64,000 nucleotides of DNA from Chryseobacterium turcicum (GCF_021010565.1 NZ_JAJNAY010000001.1:2584001-2648000), one strand, 5' to 3'. Shown: positions 1-8,054, numbered from the stretch's first letter. The notes: generated by a model not told the origin, from the letters alone. Program-made: numbers and translations.

Positions 1-1
1 A

Positions 2-223
2 TTCTTGCGGGAATATCGTAACCAACAAGGGGAAATACTTTCACAAAATGAATATGCTAAACTCTGTGGAATAACTTCTTCTACAATTTCAAAGTTAAAA
101 TTACCTGAAGGTTATAATATTCCGATGTCAACAATTTATAATATTCTTAGACACGAACAATATTCTTTGGAAAGATTCTTTAAAGAATTTGAAAATTCCA
201 AGGGCATAAATATTCCAGATTAA
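2..223 (+). CDS. small helix-turn-helix protein, 5' end possibly outside window
   Basis: The frame is open to the left edge of the window. The first in-window start is TTG at 5, so the true N-terminus may lie upstream. Visible residues contain a compact HTH pattern (NEYAKLCGITSSTISKLK) followed by a second helical stretch ending FFKEFE, as in small Xre/Cro-like DNA-binding proteins. It ends 52 nt before the HNH gene and could be its regulator or the tail of a longer protein. The HTH call is from pattern only and the role is unknown. Confidence 0.5.
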   Translation, partial: FLREYRNQQGEILSQNEYAKLCGITSSTISKLKLPEGYNIPMSTIYNILRHEQYSLERFFKEFENSKGINIPD

Positions 224-275
224 AATTATAACGATAATTGGTTTACTGTAACTAAAATGTAAATTCATTAACAAA

Positions 276-1304
276 ATGTCCCTAAATTTCCAGGAAAATG
301 ACCCAAGTTTAGAATCCCAATGGCGAGCGATTATATTGTTTGGGAAAAATTCTGCGACTTATAAATTTGCATTCGGAAAGATCCTCTTAAAATTAGTTTC
401 AAAAGAAACAAATACGTTTTCACTTAAAGACATCTCATCACTCTTTGTCGACAGTATTTTAGAACACCTTAAAAGAAACGATAAACAAGGAAACTCTAAC
501 TCTAGTGCATTTTTGAATGCTTGCCGAAAATACAATCATGGTGATATTGATTATGATAATCTGCTAAATATTACGGAAAAATATGGATTTGTAAATGTAG
601 TTGATGCCTTCCAAAATGTTAATGGAGGAATTATAGCAAACAAATTTTACGAAAAAGATTACAACGGAACCAACAAGAACATTGTAGTAAGAGATGAATT
701 GTTAAAACTTAAAGAAAGTATTCAATTCACTAATTTCAACGAAGAGGTAGAAGCACGATGGAACCTTGTAGAAACTGCTTGGAATTTAAAAATAAACCCA
801 GATCTACTTGAAGTTAAAATTGATAACGATCTGCAAACTCTCTTTATCGAAAGTGATTTTATGAGAAGAAAAGACATCTCCTCTGCTAAAGCTTCATTAA
901 ACGGATATCAGAAAGGTAAATGCTTCTACTCCTTTCAGGATATATCAATAAAATCAGGAGATGAAAATTTATGCACGGTTGATCATTTTTTTCCTCACGT
1001 TCATAAAATCAGGATAAATGAATCGGGAGCGAATGTAAATGGAGTTTGGAATTTGGTTTTATCAGACAAGTTTGTGAATCTATCGAAGAGTTCTAAAATC
1101 CCCGAGTTAAAATACTTAGAAAGGCTTTTTACAAGAAATGAATTTTACATTGCAAGCAAACATCCCCTTGGTGAAACGATAGTAAATCAGACCGGGAAAA
1201 CTTCATTAGATAGAAAACGTTTTTTACAAAAGCAATACAATTTATCAGTAAATTTATCACTCCAAAAATGGAAACCTTTAGTTGAATTTGCCCCTCTTTT
1301 CTAA
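276..1304 (+). CDS. HNH endonuclease domain protein
   Basis: A 342-residue protein whose C-terminal third carries an HNH-type pattern. C216 sits in KGKCFYS, followed by D236-H237 and H241 in VDHFFPHVH, then N255-N259 in the NGVWNL stretch, and a conserved tail with LSKSSKIP and ASKHPL. This matches HNH proteins in which the usual second zinc cysteines are partly replaced. The N-terminal 200 residues are helical and unrecognised. The stop codon shares one base with the start of the HIT gene (TAATG), so the two are almost surely co-translated. A nuclease role is supported by the motif; a defence role is inferred from the partner and surroundings. Confidence 0.75.
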   Translation: MSLNFQENDPSLESQWRAIILFGKNSATYKFAFGKILLKLVSKETNTFSLKDISSLFVDSILEHLKRNDKQGNSNSSAFLNACRKYNHGDIDYDNLLNITEKYGFVNVVDAFQNVNGGIIANKFYEKDYNGTNKNIVVRDELLKLKESIQFTNFNEEVEARWNLVETAWNLKINPDLLEVKIDNDLQTLFIESDFMRRKDISSAKASLNGYQKGKCFYSFQDISIKSGDENLCTVDHFFPHVHKIRINESGANVNGVWNLVLSDKFVNLSKSSKIPELKYLERLFTRNEFYIASKHPLGETIVNQTGKTSLDRKRFLQKQYNLSVNLSLQKWKPLVEFAPLF

Positions 1305-1669
1305 TGAAAGATTTCACAACAATATCAGACGATAGAATTTTATACAAAGGCAATTATTTCTTCATAATAGAAGATGGGTTCCCTGTTTCCCCAGGTCATT
1401 TATTAATAATTTCAAACGAAATTAGAAAGGATTTTTTTGAACTCACCGAAGAAGAAAAAAATAACCTTCCCGAAATGATCGAAAAAGCTAAAGAATTTAT
1501 CTTAACTAAATATCAGCCCAATGCTTACAATATAGGAATGAACTGCGGAGTTGATGCAGGGCAAACGGTTTTTCATTTCCATTGTCATATAATTCCAAGA
1601 TATAAAGGTGATATGGAAAACCCAAGAGGTGGTGTTCGTCACGTTATTCCGAGTAAAGGAAGTTATTAA
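1304..1669 (+). CDS. HIT family nucleotide hydrolase/transferase
   Basis: A 121-residue protein with the histidine triad at H91-x-H93-x-H95 (HFHCHIIPR), near the usual length of HIT proteins. HIT enzymes cleave nucleotide-phosphoryl bonds such as AMP-lysine, AMP-NH2 or Ap4A through the middle histidine. The start overlaps the stop of the HNH gene by one base, a strong sign of translational coupling. The HIT family assignment is solid. The link to the nuclease, for example processing a nucleotide or an adenylylated end, is inference. Confidence 0.9.
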   Translation: MKDFTTISDDRILYKGNYFFIIEDGFPVSPGHLLIISNEIRKDFFELTEEEKNNLPEMIEKAKEFILTKYQPNAYNIGMNCGVDAGQTVFHFHCHIIPRYKGDMENPRGGVRHVIPSKGSY

Positions 1670-1880
1670 TTCTATCTTGTTTAAGCACATTTTTATACTA
1701 TTAAGACTCCTCTCATTTTATATTTTGGCAATGTATAATCATAGCATTTTTGCAAAAACTTATTTTAATCCTTTTAAAATTTTCAATGATTTTCCTAAAA
1801 ATACTCACTTACATTAGTTTTGACATTTAAAAAATGAAGTAATTCATAATTTGATAACTTTATAACTAAAAGGAAATCCA

Positions 1881-2861
1881 ATGAAATACAGTCGTGAAAA
1901 ATTAAATTCATTTTCAGGAGAAAAGGTTGACAAATCAGAATATGACTCCATTGCGCAGGAACTTGTTAAATCTGTGTTAGAAGGAAAAAATGTTAGTCTC
2001 GCAGAAGAATCTTTTGCTTGTTCAATCATAAAATTACTACGTAAAGATGGTACTAACGAATTAGCATTTGATATCAGCCAAGTTGAAAAGTGCAAAAATT
2101 ATAGATTTAAAAATGCCTATTTACTATATTTTTCTGACTTAAATGGTCACAAACAAGTAATTGATCCATCAGGAGTTATTTCTGAAAAACAAAAGACTCT
2201 TGATGTTACATTTCTTGAAAATGAATATCAAATTTGGAAAAAACTTCTAAAAGGTGAAACCCAAAAGAATAACTTGACAGGGTATCTGGCGAGAGAAACT
2301 GAACATCAAATTAAAGAGTTACATTCCTACGGTTCTCAAAGTATGCTTGGATCAAATTATATAAAATACCTGGAAAAATCTTTAACTCTCCACGGTAAAT
2401 ACATATACTTAACAGTAAAAGAATCATTTGAGGAAATTGGAAATCCTGAAATAAATTTTAATGATGGCAATAATAACTTTATAATAGATTCTTACTCGTA
2501 CGTTCATACATTATTCAGACATTTCGCAAAAAGTATCAAACAACATCAAATAGATAAAAGTTACCACTTTGATCAAAATATAAAATTTGATAACATTCCA
2601 AACTTTATTTTAGAATTATTAAAATGCTATTCAACCTCTAATTTTTCAAAATCATTTAATAAGCAAAACATCTACTTTAAATATAAAGGAAGCTCTTATG
2701 CAATTTGGTTTAGGAAACTAAAAAAGAATATTAAAGGTGGATCAACAGCTGAGTTTCTAAGAGTTCAAACATTGTATCCTGTTGAAAACAGCGAAGAATT
2801 GGAAAAAATTCAGAAATTAAATTCAGAAATTACAAATTGTAATTTTGAATTTTTCCAATAA
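1881..2861 (+). CDS. hypothetical protein, 326 aa
   Basis: I do not recognise this protein firmly. The N-terminal half is helical with an Asp/Glu-rich start. The C-terminal third (about residues 200-310) has a SYVHTLFRHF motif, a conserved-looking YAIWFRKLKK segment and then LRVQTLYPV. That order of a histidine, an aromatic/basic strand and a final R-x-x-T-x-YP strand resembles BECR-fold (barnase/EndoU/colicin/RelE) nucleases. The resemblance is weak and only suggestive. No signal peptide or membrane segment is seen. It stands alone on the plus strand, about 210 nt after the HIT gene, in a region rich in nuclease-like genes. Confidence 0.7.
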   Translation: MKYSREKLNSFSGEKVDKSEYDSIAQELVKSVLEGKNVSLAEESFACSIIKLLRKDGTNELAFDISQVEKCKNYRFKNAYLLYFSDLNGHKQVIDPSGVISEKQKTLDVTFLENEYQIWKKLLKGETQKNNLTGYLARETEHQIKELHSYGSQSMLGSNYIKYLEKSLTLHGKYIYLTVKESFEEIGNPEINFNDGNNNFIIDSYSYVHTLFRHFAKSIKQHQIDKSYHFDQNIKFDNIPNFILELLKCYSTSNFSKSFNKQNIYFKYKGSSYAIWFRKLKKNIKGGSTAEFLRVQTLYPVENSEELEKIQKLNSEITNCNFEFFQ

Positions 2862-3107
2862 AACGTAGTAACTTTCCTAATAGCTTTACAAAAACTATTC
2901 ACAATTAAAATTTTGGGTTTCTAAAATAAACTACTCTGCTATCGCAGAAACCAAATACAAGTTAATCACCTTAAAATCAATATTTTATAAATAATTCACC
3001 CCAAAATTTTTTATTAAGTTTACTTAAGGAGAAATTACATAAAGAAAGAGATAATCATTTTTAGGAGTGAAGATGAGAGAAAACAAATCCTGAATAATGT
3101 AAGATTT

Positions 3108-3323
3108 TTACTTTTGGCTATTCATAAACGTACTCATATTTATTATTTTATTATCGTAGCTGTTGTATGCTACTTCAACAAAAAAACTATATAATTTATA
3201 AAGTACATACTTTACCTCACCTTTTACAGATGAATCAATAAATTCACCACTGCTAAAAACAAGTTCATATTGTTCTTCTTCTGGCAATTGGGTGAATTCG
3301 TAGAAAGATAATTCCTTACTCAT
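3108..3323 (-). CDS. small conserved hypothetical protein
   Basis: A 71-residue soluble protein with the look of a small family common in flavobacteria: an acidic start (LPEEEQYELVF), a central LYKLYSFFVEV strand-helix stretch and a short polar tail. Its start codon lies 2 nt after the stop of the upstream minus-strand gene (3326-3538), so the two form an operon. No catalytic motif is visible and I assign no function. Confidence 0.6.
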   Translation of the reverse strand: MSKELSFYEFTQLPEEEQYELVFSSGEFIDSSVKGEVKYVLYKLYSFFVEVAYNSYDNKIINMSTFMNSQK

Positions 3324-3325
3324 AC

Positions 3326-3538
3326 TTATTTTCCAATTTCCTTATAGTATCTATCAGAACATTGTTGTAGAACTTCATCTGTTTCTTTTAAAAGTTTTAC
3401 TTTTTGTTGCAGTTCTGTTTCTTTTAGCTTTAGCTTTTCCTCAGACGAGTTAAGCTTTGTCGCACTTTGGTAAAGAAATACTGATAGCGTAATAATTACT
3501 ATTGCTGAAAATGTGCTGTAAATTTTTAATGTTTTCAT
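3326..3538 (-). CDS. small single-pass membrane protein with coiled coil
   Basis: The start is placed at the ATG at 3538, giving 70 residues beginning MKTLKIYSTF. A longer reading from 3592 adds 18 residues that look less natural ahead of a membrane anchor. Residues 8-25 are one hydrophobic segment. The rest is charged and heptad-like (SEEKLKLKETELQQKVKLL) and probably a short extracytoplasmic coiled coil, ending with a cysteine-containing segment. It is followed after 2 nt by the 71-residue gene. The two may act together; function is unknown. Confidence 0.55.
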   Translation of the reverse strand: MKTLKIYSTFSAIVIITLSVFLYQSATKLNSSEEKLKLKETELQQKVKLLKETDEVLQQCSDRYYKEIGK

Positions 3539-3600
3539 ATTTGTGGCTTTTTGTAAAGGTAGGAAATATTCAATTTCAGTCCTTGCAAACAATTTATTAC

Positions 3601-3608
3601 TATATTTG
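3601..3608 (+). promoter_or_regulatory. Bacteroidota-type -7 box upstream of RidA-like gene
   Basis: TATATTTG matches the Bacteroidota -7 consensus TAnnTTTG and lies 38 nt upstream of the ATG at 3646. No clear -33 TTG is visible at ideal spacing. Confidence 0.45.
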
Positions 3609-3645
3609 AAAATACAGTGAAACTACAAAATCTACTCATTTGAAT

Positions 3646-4077
3646 ATGAAATATTTCCTTTTACTAAGTTCTCTGTTAGTGTTTACCACTACATTTGCCC
3701 AAGAGAATAAAATTAATAAAGAAAAATGGCACTGGAATAATAAAAAGCAAGATACAATTGCAGGATATTGTCAAGTTTTAAAAGTTGACAATGTCTTATA
3801 TATTTCAGGTGCAGTAACTAATAAGATAACGCCAGAAGGAATTACTTCTGTTTACAACGATTTAAAAGCATCACTGGCAAGTTATGGTGCTACTTTCGAA
3901 AACGTTGTTAAAGAAAATTTGTACACAACAGATATTGAAATGATGAAAAAATATAATGATGCTAGGAAAATATTTTACAAAAATGATTTTCCTGCAGCTA
4001 CTTGGATACAAGTACAAAGATTATATATGCCCGATGCTAAGTTAGAAGTTGAATTGGTTGCGCACTTACCTAAATAA
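3646..4077 (+). CDS. exported RidA-like (YjgF/YER057c/UK114) protein
   Basis: The start is set at the ATG at 3646; the frame also offers a TTG six bases earlier. Residues 1-18 form a hydrophobic signal peptide (KYFLLLSSLLVFTTTFAQ). The rest follows the RidA fold: LYISG near residue 50, NVVKENLYTTD in the middle, and a final LEVELVAHL strand containing the conserved Glu. In RidA enimine deaminases a key arginine lies in the FPAR segment; here that segment reads FPAATW, so the arginine is missing. Export and loss of Arg argue against the classical cytosolic 2-aminoacrylate deaminase role. Confidence 0.85.
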   Translation: MKYFLLLSSLLVFTTTFAQENKINKEKWHWNNKKQDTIAGYCQVLKVDNVLYISGAVTNKITPEGITSVYNDLKASLASYGATFENVVKENLYTTDIEMMKKYNDARKIFYKNDFPAATWIQVQRLYMPDAKLEVELVAHLPK

Positions 4078-4134
4078 CTCGATTAGGTTTTAATTGTTTT
4101 CATAAATGTGCTTTTTGTAAAAATAGAAAAATTC

Positions 4135-4166
4135 CATAAAATTCTAATGAGAGTTGGGATTTTATG
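4135..4166 (+). terminator. hairpin with GAGA loop (repeat family member 1)
   Basis: Positions 4135-4148 pair with 4153-4166 in a 14-bp stem (with G-U pairs) around the tetraloop GAGA. It contains the core GAGAGTTGGGATTT seen again at about 5243, 6272, 8066 and 8367. It lies 58 nt after the RidA-like gene. The T-tract after the stem is poor, so termination efficiency is uncertain. Confidence 0.55.
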
Positions 4167-4218
4167 ACTGCAAATAGCAATTAAAAATTGCATATATTTA
4201 AGATTTAGCAGTAATTCT

Positions 4219-4935
4219 ATGAAAAGTCTACCGCAAGAAATTAAGATTCTTAAATTAATAAAGGAAAGATTGGATATACTAATGTCCAATCGGGAAACTG
4301 CTGTTGAAATTAGATCAAACGAATTATATGAATTTGTAAAAAAAGACCCTATTTTGAACAGTTATTTCAAAGATGGAAAAATGTTTAATCAATTCCTTCG
4401 ACAATATCACAATAACGGGATTATGAAACAAATAATTCCAAATTATAGCGTTGATACTTACAACAAAAATTTTTACAGATGGTTTTTTTCAAGAGAGATT
4501 AAAATTAAAAATGAACCTGGAAAATTAGTTGAAACAAAAGAAAGTAGTTTAAGCTATTACAAATCAGGTTTGTATATAATTGCTGAAAATGGGACAAAAC
4601 TAAGGTCTCTGCAAGAAAAAAAAATTTATGAAAATTTAATTAGATGCAATTATTTAGCAATTGGTTATGATGCGCAAATTATAGGAAAGTATGACAGAAA
4701 ATATGTTGATTTTAAAATATTGAACAAACTAACTCAAAAAACATTCTATTGGGAGCACTTTGGTATGACAAATTCAGATCAATATTTAACTTCTGTGGAA
4801 GCTAAAATTGAATGGTATAGAAATAATGGTTTTAAAACAGTTGAAAATAGAGGTAATGTTATTTACACTTATTTTTCAACAGATAATAAATTTGAAAAAG
4901 ATATTAAAAAGTATATCGAGTTGATTATAGAATAA
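4219..4935 (+). CDS. PD-(D/E)XK/Vsr-like nuclease-fold protein
   Basis: A 238-residue protein. The N-terminal 100 residues are helical and basic and end in a phenylalanine/arginine-rich stretch. The C-terminal half (about 125-235) fits the nuclease-fold domain often found at the end of superfamily 1 helicases and alone: E133 in SLQEKKIYENL, D164 in VDFKIL, and E179 in YWEHFGM, followed by KIEWYRNNGF and a last VIYTYF strand. These residues correspond to the E-D-E metal site of that fold. It is flanked by the conserved hairpins. The substrate is unknown, and a restriction or DNA-processing role is inferred. Confidence 0.65.
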   Translation: MKSLPQEIKILKLIKERLDILMSNRETAVEIRSNELYEFVKKDPILNSYFKDGKMFNQFLRQYHNNGIMKQIIPNYSVDTYNKNFYRWFFSREIKIKNEPGKLVETKESSLSYYKSGLYIIAENGTKLRSLQEKKIYENLIRCNYLAIGYDAQIIGKYDRKYVDFKILNKLTQKTFYWEHFGMTNSDQYLTSVEAKIEWYRNNGFKTVENRGNVIYTYFSTDNKFEKDIKKYIELIIE

Positions 4936-5035
4936 GAAAGTATTAAGAAAATCAGAATTTTTGCTTTATGGAAAACCGTAATAATACCATTTAAAACCTT
5001 CTTACCTTTACTTTTATTAACCTAAAAAAATTATT

Positions 5036-5209
5036 ATGAGTGATGATTTAACTAAAAAACCCCTAGATACAACTAGAGTGAATGTGAGTGAGAGTTGGGA
5101 ATTAGACCACTGGTCAAAAAAATTTGGTGTTACCAAAGAACGTTTGAAAGAAGCAGTTAAGGCTGTGGGAACGTCTGCTGATGCAGTCGAGAAGTATCTT
5201 AGAAAATAA
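5036..5209 (+). CDS. DUF3606 family small protein, copy 1
   Basis: A 57-residue protein beginning MSDDLTKKPLDTTRVNV, with the DUF3606 pattern of a W-x-x-W/Y-W core and a GVTKERLKEAVKAVGTSADAV helix pair. The family is small, possibly DNA-binding (HTH-like), with no settled function. Near-identical copies lie at 6067 and 8160. The upstream 35 bp (TTACCTTTA then CTTTTATTAACCTAAAAAA) and the hairpin after the stop are shared by all three copies. A TACCTTTA box at 5003-5010 is a likely -7 element. Confidence 0.85.
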   Translation: MSDDLTKKPLDTTRVNVSESWELDHWSKKFGVTKERLKEAVKAVGTSADAVEKYLRK

Positions 5210-5230
5210 ATATGACTTTTAAGTTCCAAA

Positions 5231-5258
5231 ATAAATCCTGACGAGAGTTGGGATTTAT
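5231..5258 (+). terminator. intrinsic terminator with GAGA tetraloop (repeat family member 2)
   Basis: A 12-bp stem (5231-5242 with 5247-5258) closes a GAGA loop at 5243-5246 and is followed by an A/T-rich tail. It lies 21 nt after the stop of DUF3606 copy 1 and shares the core TGACGAGAGTTGGGATTT with the copies near 8066 and 8367. Confidence 0.7.
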
Positions 5259-5289
5259 TATTTTACACATTTAGCATAGTAAAAAAAAT

Positions 5290-5297
5290 TATATTTG
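5290..5297 (+). promoter_or_regulatory. -7 box upstream of the HEPN-like gene
   Basis: TATATTTG matches TAnnTTTG and lies 26 nt upstream of the ATG at 5323, directly after the terminator at 5231-5258. Confidence 0.5.
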
Positions 5298-5322
5298 AGT
5301 CTTATCACAAATTTTATTAAGA

Positions 5323-5940
5323 ATGACCCGTTTAGTTGAAATTTATAAATCTTTATCTTTTCTTTTCACACAAATAAAATTAACAATTCTCTGTATTGAG
5401 GAATGTATAAAAAACCATTCAGAATTAAGTAAAATTAAATTTGATGAAAATTTTTATAATCAACCTGGATTTTCAATGTCCTCAAGAGCAATTTTATCAA
5501 ATCATTGCTTAATACAATTTAAATCATTTTTAGATGAATATAAAAACTTTAATGAAAGTAATTTTGATGGAAAATACGCTGAATCGATAAGAAGAGTAAG
5601 AAATCTAAATCAATACGGAATTAAACGAATTAATAAATGGAAAGATTTAGAAAAATTCAGAAATGATATTCTCGCACATAATTTTAAAGCAAATAAGAAG
5701 TCATTTTTTAATAATCCGAACAATGAGGTTTATGAATATTTAATTCCTGATTCTTTAAATGAAAAAAAAGTTTGTTTAATGATTATGCAAAAAATATGCT
5801 TGAACATAATGGATGAATTCCCTGAAGTTATAACACATTCTAATATAATCCATTATAACATTGGTATGAATTTAAAAATAAACTTTGACAGTAAATTGGA
5901 TTTAGAAGAGGAAACTAGATTAATAAATGAAAATATGTAA
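5323..5940 (+). CDS. HEPN-like protein
   Basis: A 205-residue all-helical protein. Around residue 113 it has the segment KFRNDILAHNF, which contains the R-x(4-6)-H signature (R113, N114, H119) of HEPN ribonucleases and HEPN-like proteins such as AbiU2/AbiV relatives. Conserved cysteines and a helical hairpin precede it. The gene has its own promoter-like box and sits between DUF3606 copies 1 and 2. An RNase or abortive-infection role follows from the family only, and the substrate is unknown. Confidence 0.6.
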   Translation: MTRLVEIYKSLSFLFTQIKLTILCIEECIKNHSELSKIKFDENFYNQPGFSMSSRAILSNHCLIQFKSFLDEYKNFNESNFDGKYAESIRRVRNLNQYGIKRINKWKDLEKFRNDILAHNFKANKKSFFNNPNNEVYEYLIPDSLNEKKVCLMIMQKICLNIMDEFPEVITHSNIIHYNIGMNLKINFDSKLDLEEETRLINENM

Positions 5941-6066
5941 AAACTAATAAGGTCATCGACTAAATATAAATCCAGACAAGATTTTGATTTTTTTGTTTTT
6001 ACGGAAATCCGTAAAAATGTAACAAAAAACCGTCCTACCTTTACTTTTATTAACCTAAAAAATATT

Positions 6067-6239
6067 ATGAGTGATGATTTAACTAAAAACCCCTAGATGT
6101 AACTAGAGTGAATGTGAATGAGAGTTGGGAGTTAGACTACTGGTCAAAAAAATTTGGTGTTACCAAAGAACGTTTGAAAGAAGCAGTTAAGGCTGTGGGA
6201 ACGTCTGCTGATGCAGTCGAGAAGTATCTTAGAAAATAA
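6067..6239 (+). pseudogene. DUF3606 copy 2, frameshifted
   Basis: This copy matches DUF3606 copy 1 almost base for base, including the shared upstream block. The A-run after AACT is five bases long instead of six. The reading frame therefore becomes MSDDLTKNP and then a TAG stop. The remaining coding sequence from about 6100 to the TAA at 6237-6239 is intact in the shifted frame. Total length is 173 bases against 174 in the other copies, confirming a one-base deletion. It is probably inactive unless slippage in the A-run restores the frame. Confidence 0.8.
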
Positions 6240-6261
6240 ATATGACTCTTATTTTCGAAAT

Positions 6262-6285
6262 AAATACTAACGAGAGTTGGGATTT
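6262..6285 (+). terminator. hairpin with GAGA loop (repeat family member 3)
   Basis: The stem 6262-6271/6276-6285 has one A-G mismatch around the GAGA loop at 6272-6275. It lies 22 nt after DUF3606 copy 2 and is followed by a short T-run. Confidence 0.5.
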
Positions 6286-6324
6286 TGCTTTTGGAATACG
6301 CAATAAAATAAGAGTATAATTATG

Positions 6325-6332
6325 TATATTTG
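6325..6332 (+). promoter_or_regulatory. -7 box upstream of the 136-aa gene
   Basis: TATATTTG matches TAnnTTTG. It lies 114 nt upstream of the ATG at 6447, so the leader would be long. Confidence 0.35.
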
Positions 6333-6446
6333 GTATGATAGTCTTAAACTCAGCTCAATTACAGTTCAGCTTCATATTATACTTGTCTTTCTCACTAAAA
6401 AAATAATAAAAGCTGAATTTATTAACAAAAATTTTAATAATCCAGA

Positions 6447-6857
6447 ATGCTAAAAACTATATTTATTCCTGCGCATTTCAAACCTATTATTCAAGATGTT
6501 TTTGAAAATGTTCCAACTGGTGAAACAAAAAAGAGTTGGTTAGGAAGTGAAAAACAAGTCACTCAAAAGGTGGCATCTCAAAAAATTGTAGGATGGTCAG
6601 ATTCAGAAATTGATGGTGAGAGATTATCCGCTGATATTAATGAAGAAATGGAAAAGTGGTCTTCTCAAAACATTCGAGTTATTTCTATTACGCCAATCAC
6701 TTCGGGTCGTTACAATTACCAATACAGTTCTGAAGGAATATCAAGCTCACGAAGAGTTTTTTCCGAAACAGAAAAAGTAAGTGGTGGCGGAAGTTATGGT
6801 TTTGGATATGGATATAGTTATACCGAAGGAGTCTTAATTTCTATTGAAATTTTATAA
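6447..6857 (+). CDS. hypothetical protein, 136 aa
   Basis: Not recognised. The first residues (MLKTIFIPAHF) and the last strand (EGVLISIEIL) look like a small alpha/beta protein. The middle has a helix (DINEEMEKWSSQ) and the strand RVISITPIT. A low-complexity Gly/Ser/Tyr loop (GGGSYGFGYGYSY) precedes the final strand, a layout seen in small conserved bacterial proteins of unknown function. There is no signal peptide. It is one cargo gene between DUF3606 copies 2 and 3. Confidence 0.6.
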   Translation: MLKTIFIPAHFKPIIQDVFENVPTGETKKSWLGSEKQVTQKVASQKIVGWSDSEIDGERLSADINEEMEKWSSQNIRVISITPITSGRYNYQYSSEGISSSRRVFSETEKVSGGGSYGFGYGYSYTEGVLISIEIL

Positions 6858-6924
6858 ATACAAAAATTGAAAAATAAAACTGCTCGAAAATAAGCTTTGC
6901 TAAAATATTCCTACTTGTCAATTG

Positions 6925-6948
6925 GAATTCTAATGAATGTTAGGATTC
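6925..6948 (+). terminator. hairpin terminator (divergent family member)
   Basis: A 10-bp stem with two G-U pairs (6925-6934 with 6939-6948) closes a GAAT loop and is followed by TTTCTTTT. It resembles the GAGAGTTGGGATT hairpins but has changed arms. It lies 67 nt after the 136-residue gene. Confidence 0.6.
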
Positions 6949-7073
6949 TTTCTTTTGTAGAAAATCATAATCCAAATAGGCTGATACTTGTAGAGTACCT
7001 TTAAAATAACTTACCGTAATTAAAATGTAATTGTTTTAAGAAAAATAAATTCTCAAAATTGCAAGAAAAAATT

Positions 7074-8018
7074 ATGATTACAGATAATATTTATTTTACG
7101 CAAAAAACTTATTCGGTTATTCAGCAAATAGAAAATGAAATTGATGATGCAATAAATGCCGAAAAATTTCTATTTAAAAAATTTACTAGAGAAGAAATCT
7201 ATAGTGAGTACTGCTCAATTTTTTATGAATTTCCATATAGAATAATCCCCAAAAATGATTTTATTGGTATTTCAATAAATGCGCTTGAAGTTTTAGATGG
7301 CGGTAGTACATTTGATGAACACCAGGATCAAAATAAACTATATGATTTTCAGATTCAAAAATTTTTTGAGCACAGAAAATCTTATGATCCTAAAAACTGT
7401 TTAGAAACTGTCGAATGTTTCATTGATGAATTTTTCAATAAACTAGTCTTTCACTTTGACAGGTTCATAGAAAGTTCGAAAAAATTCCCTTTCTTTCTCG
7501 GTATAAATGATGAACAAATCATATTGTTAAACTTAATAAAACATTACAAATCAACTCTCTCAAATGACAGCATACAGATAGATTTCTTTTGGGCAATACA
7601 ATTACCTAAGAAAATAAATGATCAATTATTACTTTTGCTAATTGAATATTTAGAACAAAGAGTAGCGATTTTGAATGTAAAAACAACTGATATCATTTTC
7701 GAAAATAAAAATAGTGTTTCCCCAGAGTTTCAAAATAAAATAATTTGGAATGGAACTCAGCAACAGCTTTGCGAGTTGTTTTTAAAATTGAAGGACAATA
7801 AGTGGATTGAAGATTTTGAAGAAGGTAAATTGAAACTATTCGTGAGTTCTTTGTGTAATTTGTTCGATATAAAAAAAACTAAAAAAAAGGACACATCCGA
7901 TGAAATAACTTCTCTCTATCAAATTTTTAAAGGAGAAATACTTGACGGAAAGAAAACTTATCCATTTTTAGAAAAACCTAAATATAAAAAGGTTATTGAG
8001 GAGATAAATGAAAACTAA
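7074..8018 (+). CDS. hypothetical protein, 314 aa
   Basis: The start is set at the ATG at 7074; an in-frame TTG at 7059 would add five residues. The protein is acidic at the N-terminus, helical and rich in Phe/Tyr. It has no signal peptide, membrane helix or catalytic motif that I recognise. The C-terminal 100 residues (from about WNGTQQQLCELFLKLKDNKWI) resemble the tail found in phage- and plasmid-borne proteins of Bacteroidota, where a short LKDNKWI-type motif precedes a helical end. It sits between a hairpin and DUF3606 copy 3. Confidence 0.65.
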   Translation: MITDNIYFTQKTYSVIQQIENEIDDAINAEKFLFKKFTREEIYSEYCSIFYEFPYRIIPKNDFIGISINALEVLDGGSTFDEHQDQNKLYDFQIQKFFEHRKSYDPKNCLETVECFIDEFFNKLVFHFDRFIESSKKFPFFLGINDEQIILLNLIKHYKSTLSNDSIQIDFFWAIQLPKKINDQLLLLLIEYLEQRVAILNVKTTDIIFENKNSVSPEFQNKIIWNGTQQQLCELFLKLKDNKWIEDFEEGKLKLFVSSLCNLFDIKKTKKKDTSDEITSLYQIFKGEILDGKKTYPFLEKPKYKKVIEEINEN

Positions 8019-8054
8019 AGCTATATTTTAAATACTACGCTTTACACAGACTTG

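Noticed and set aside
5017..5229. Minus-strand ORF across DUF3606 copy 1
   Set aside because: It is the reverse of the DUF3606 coding sequence, which is conserved as protein in copies 1 and 3.
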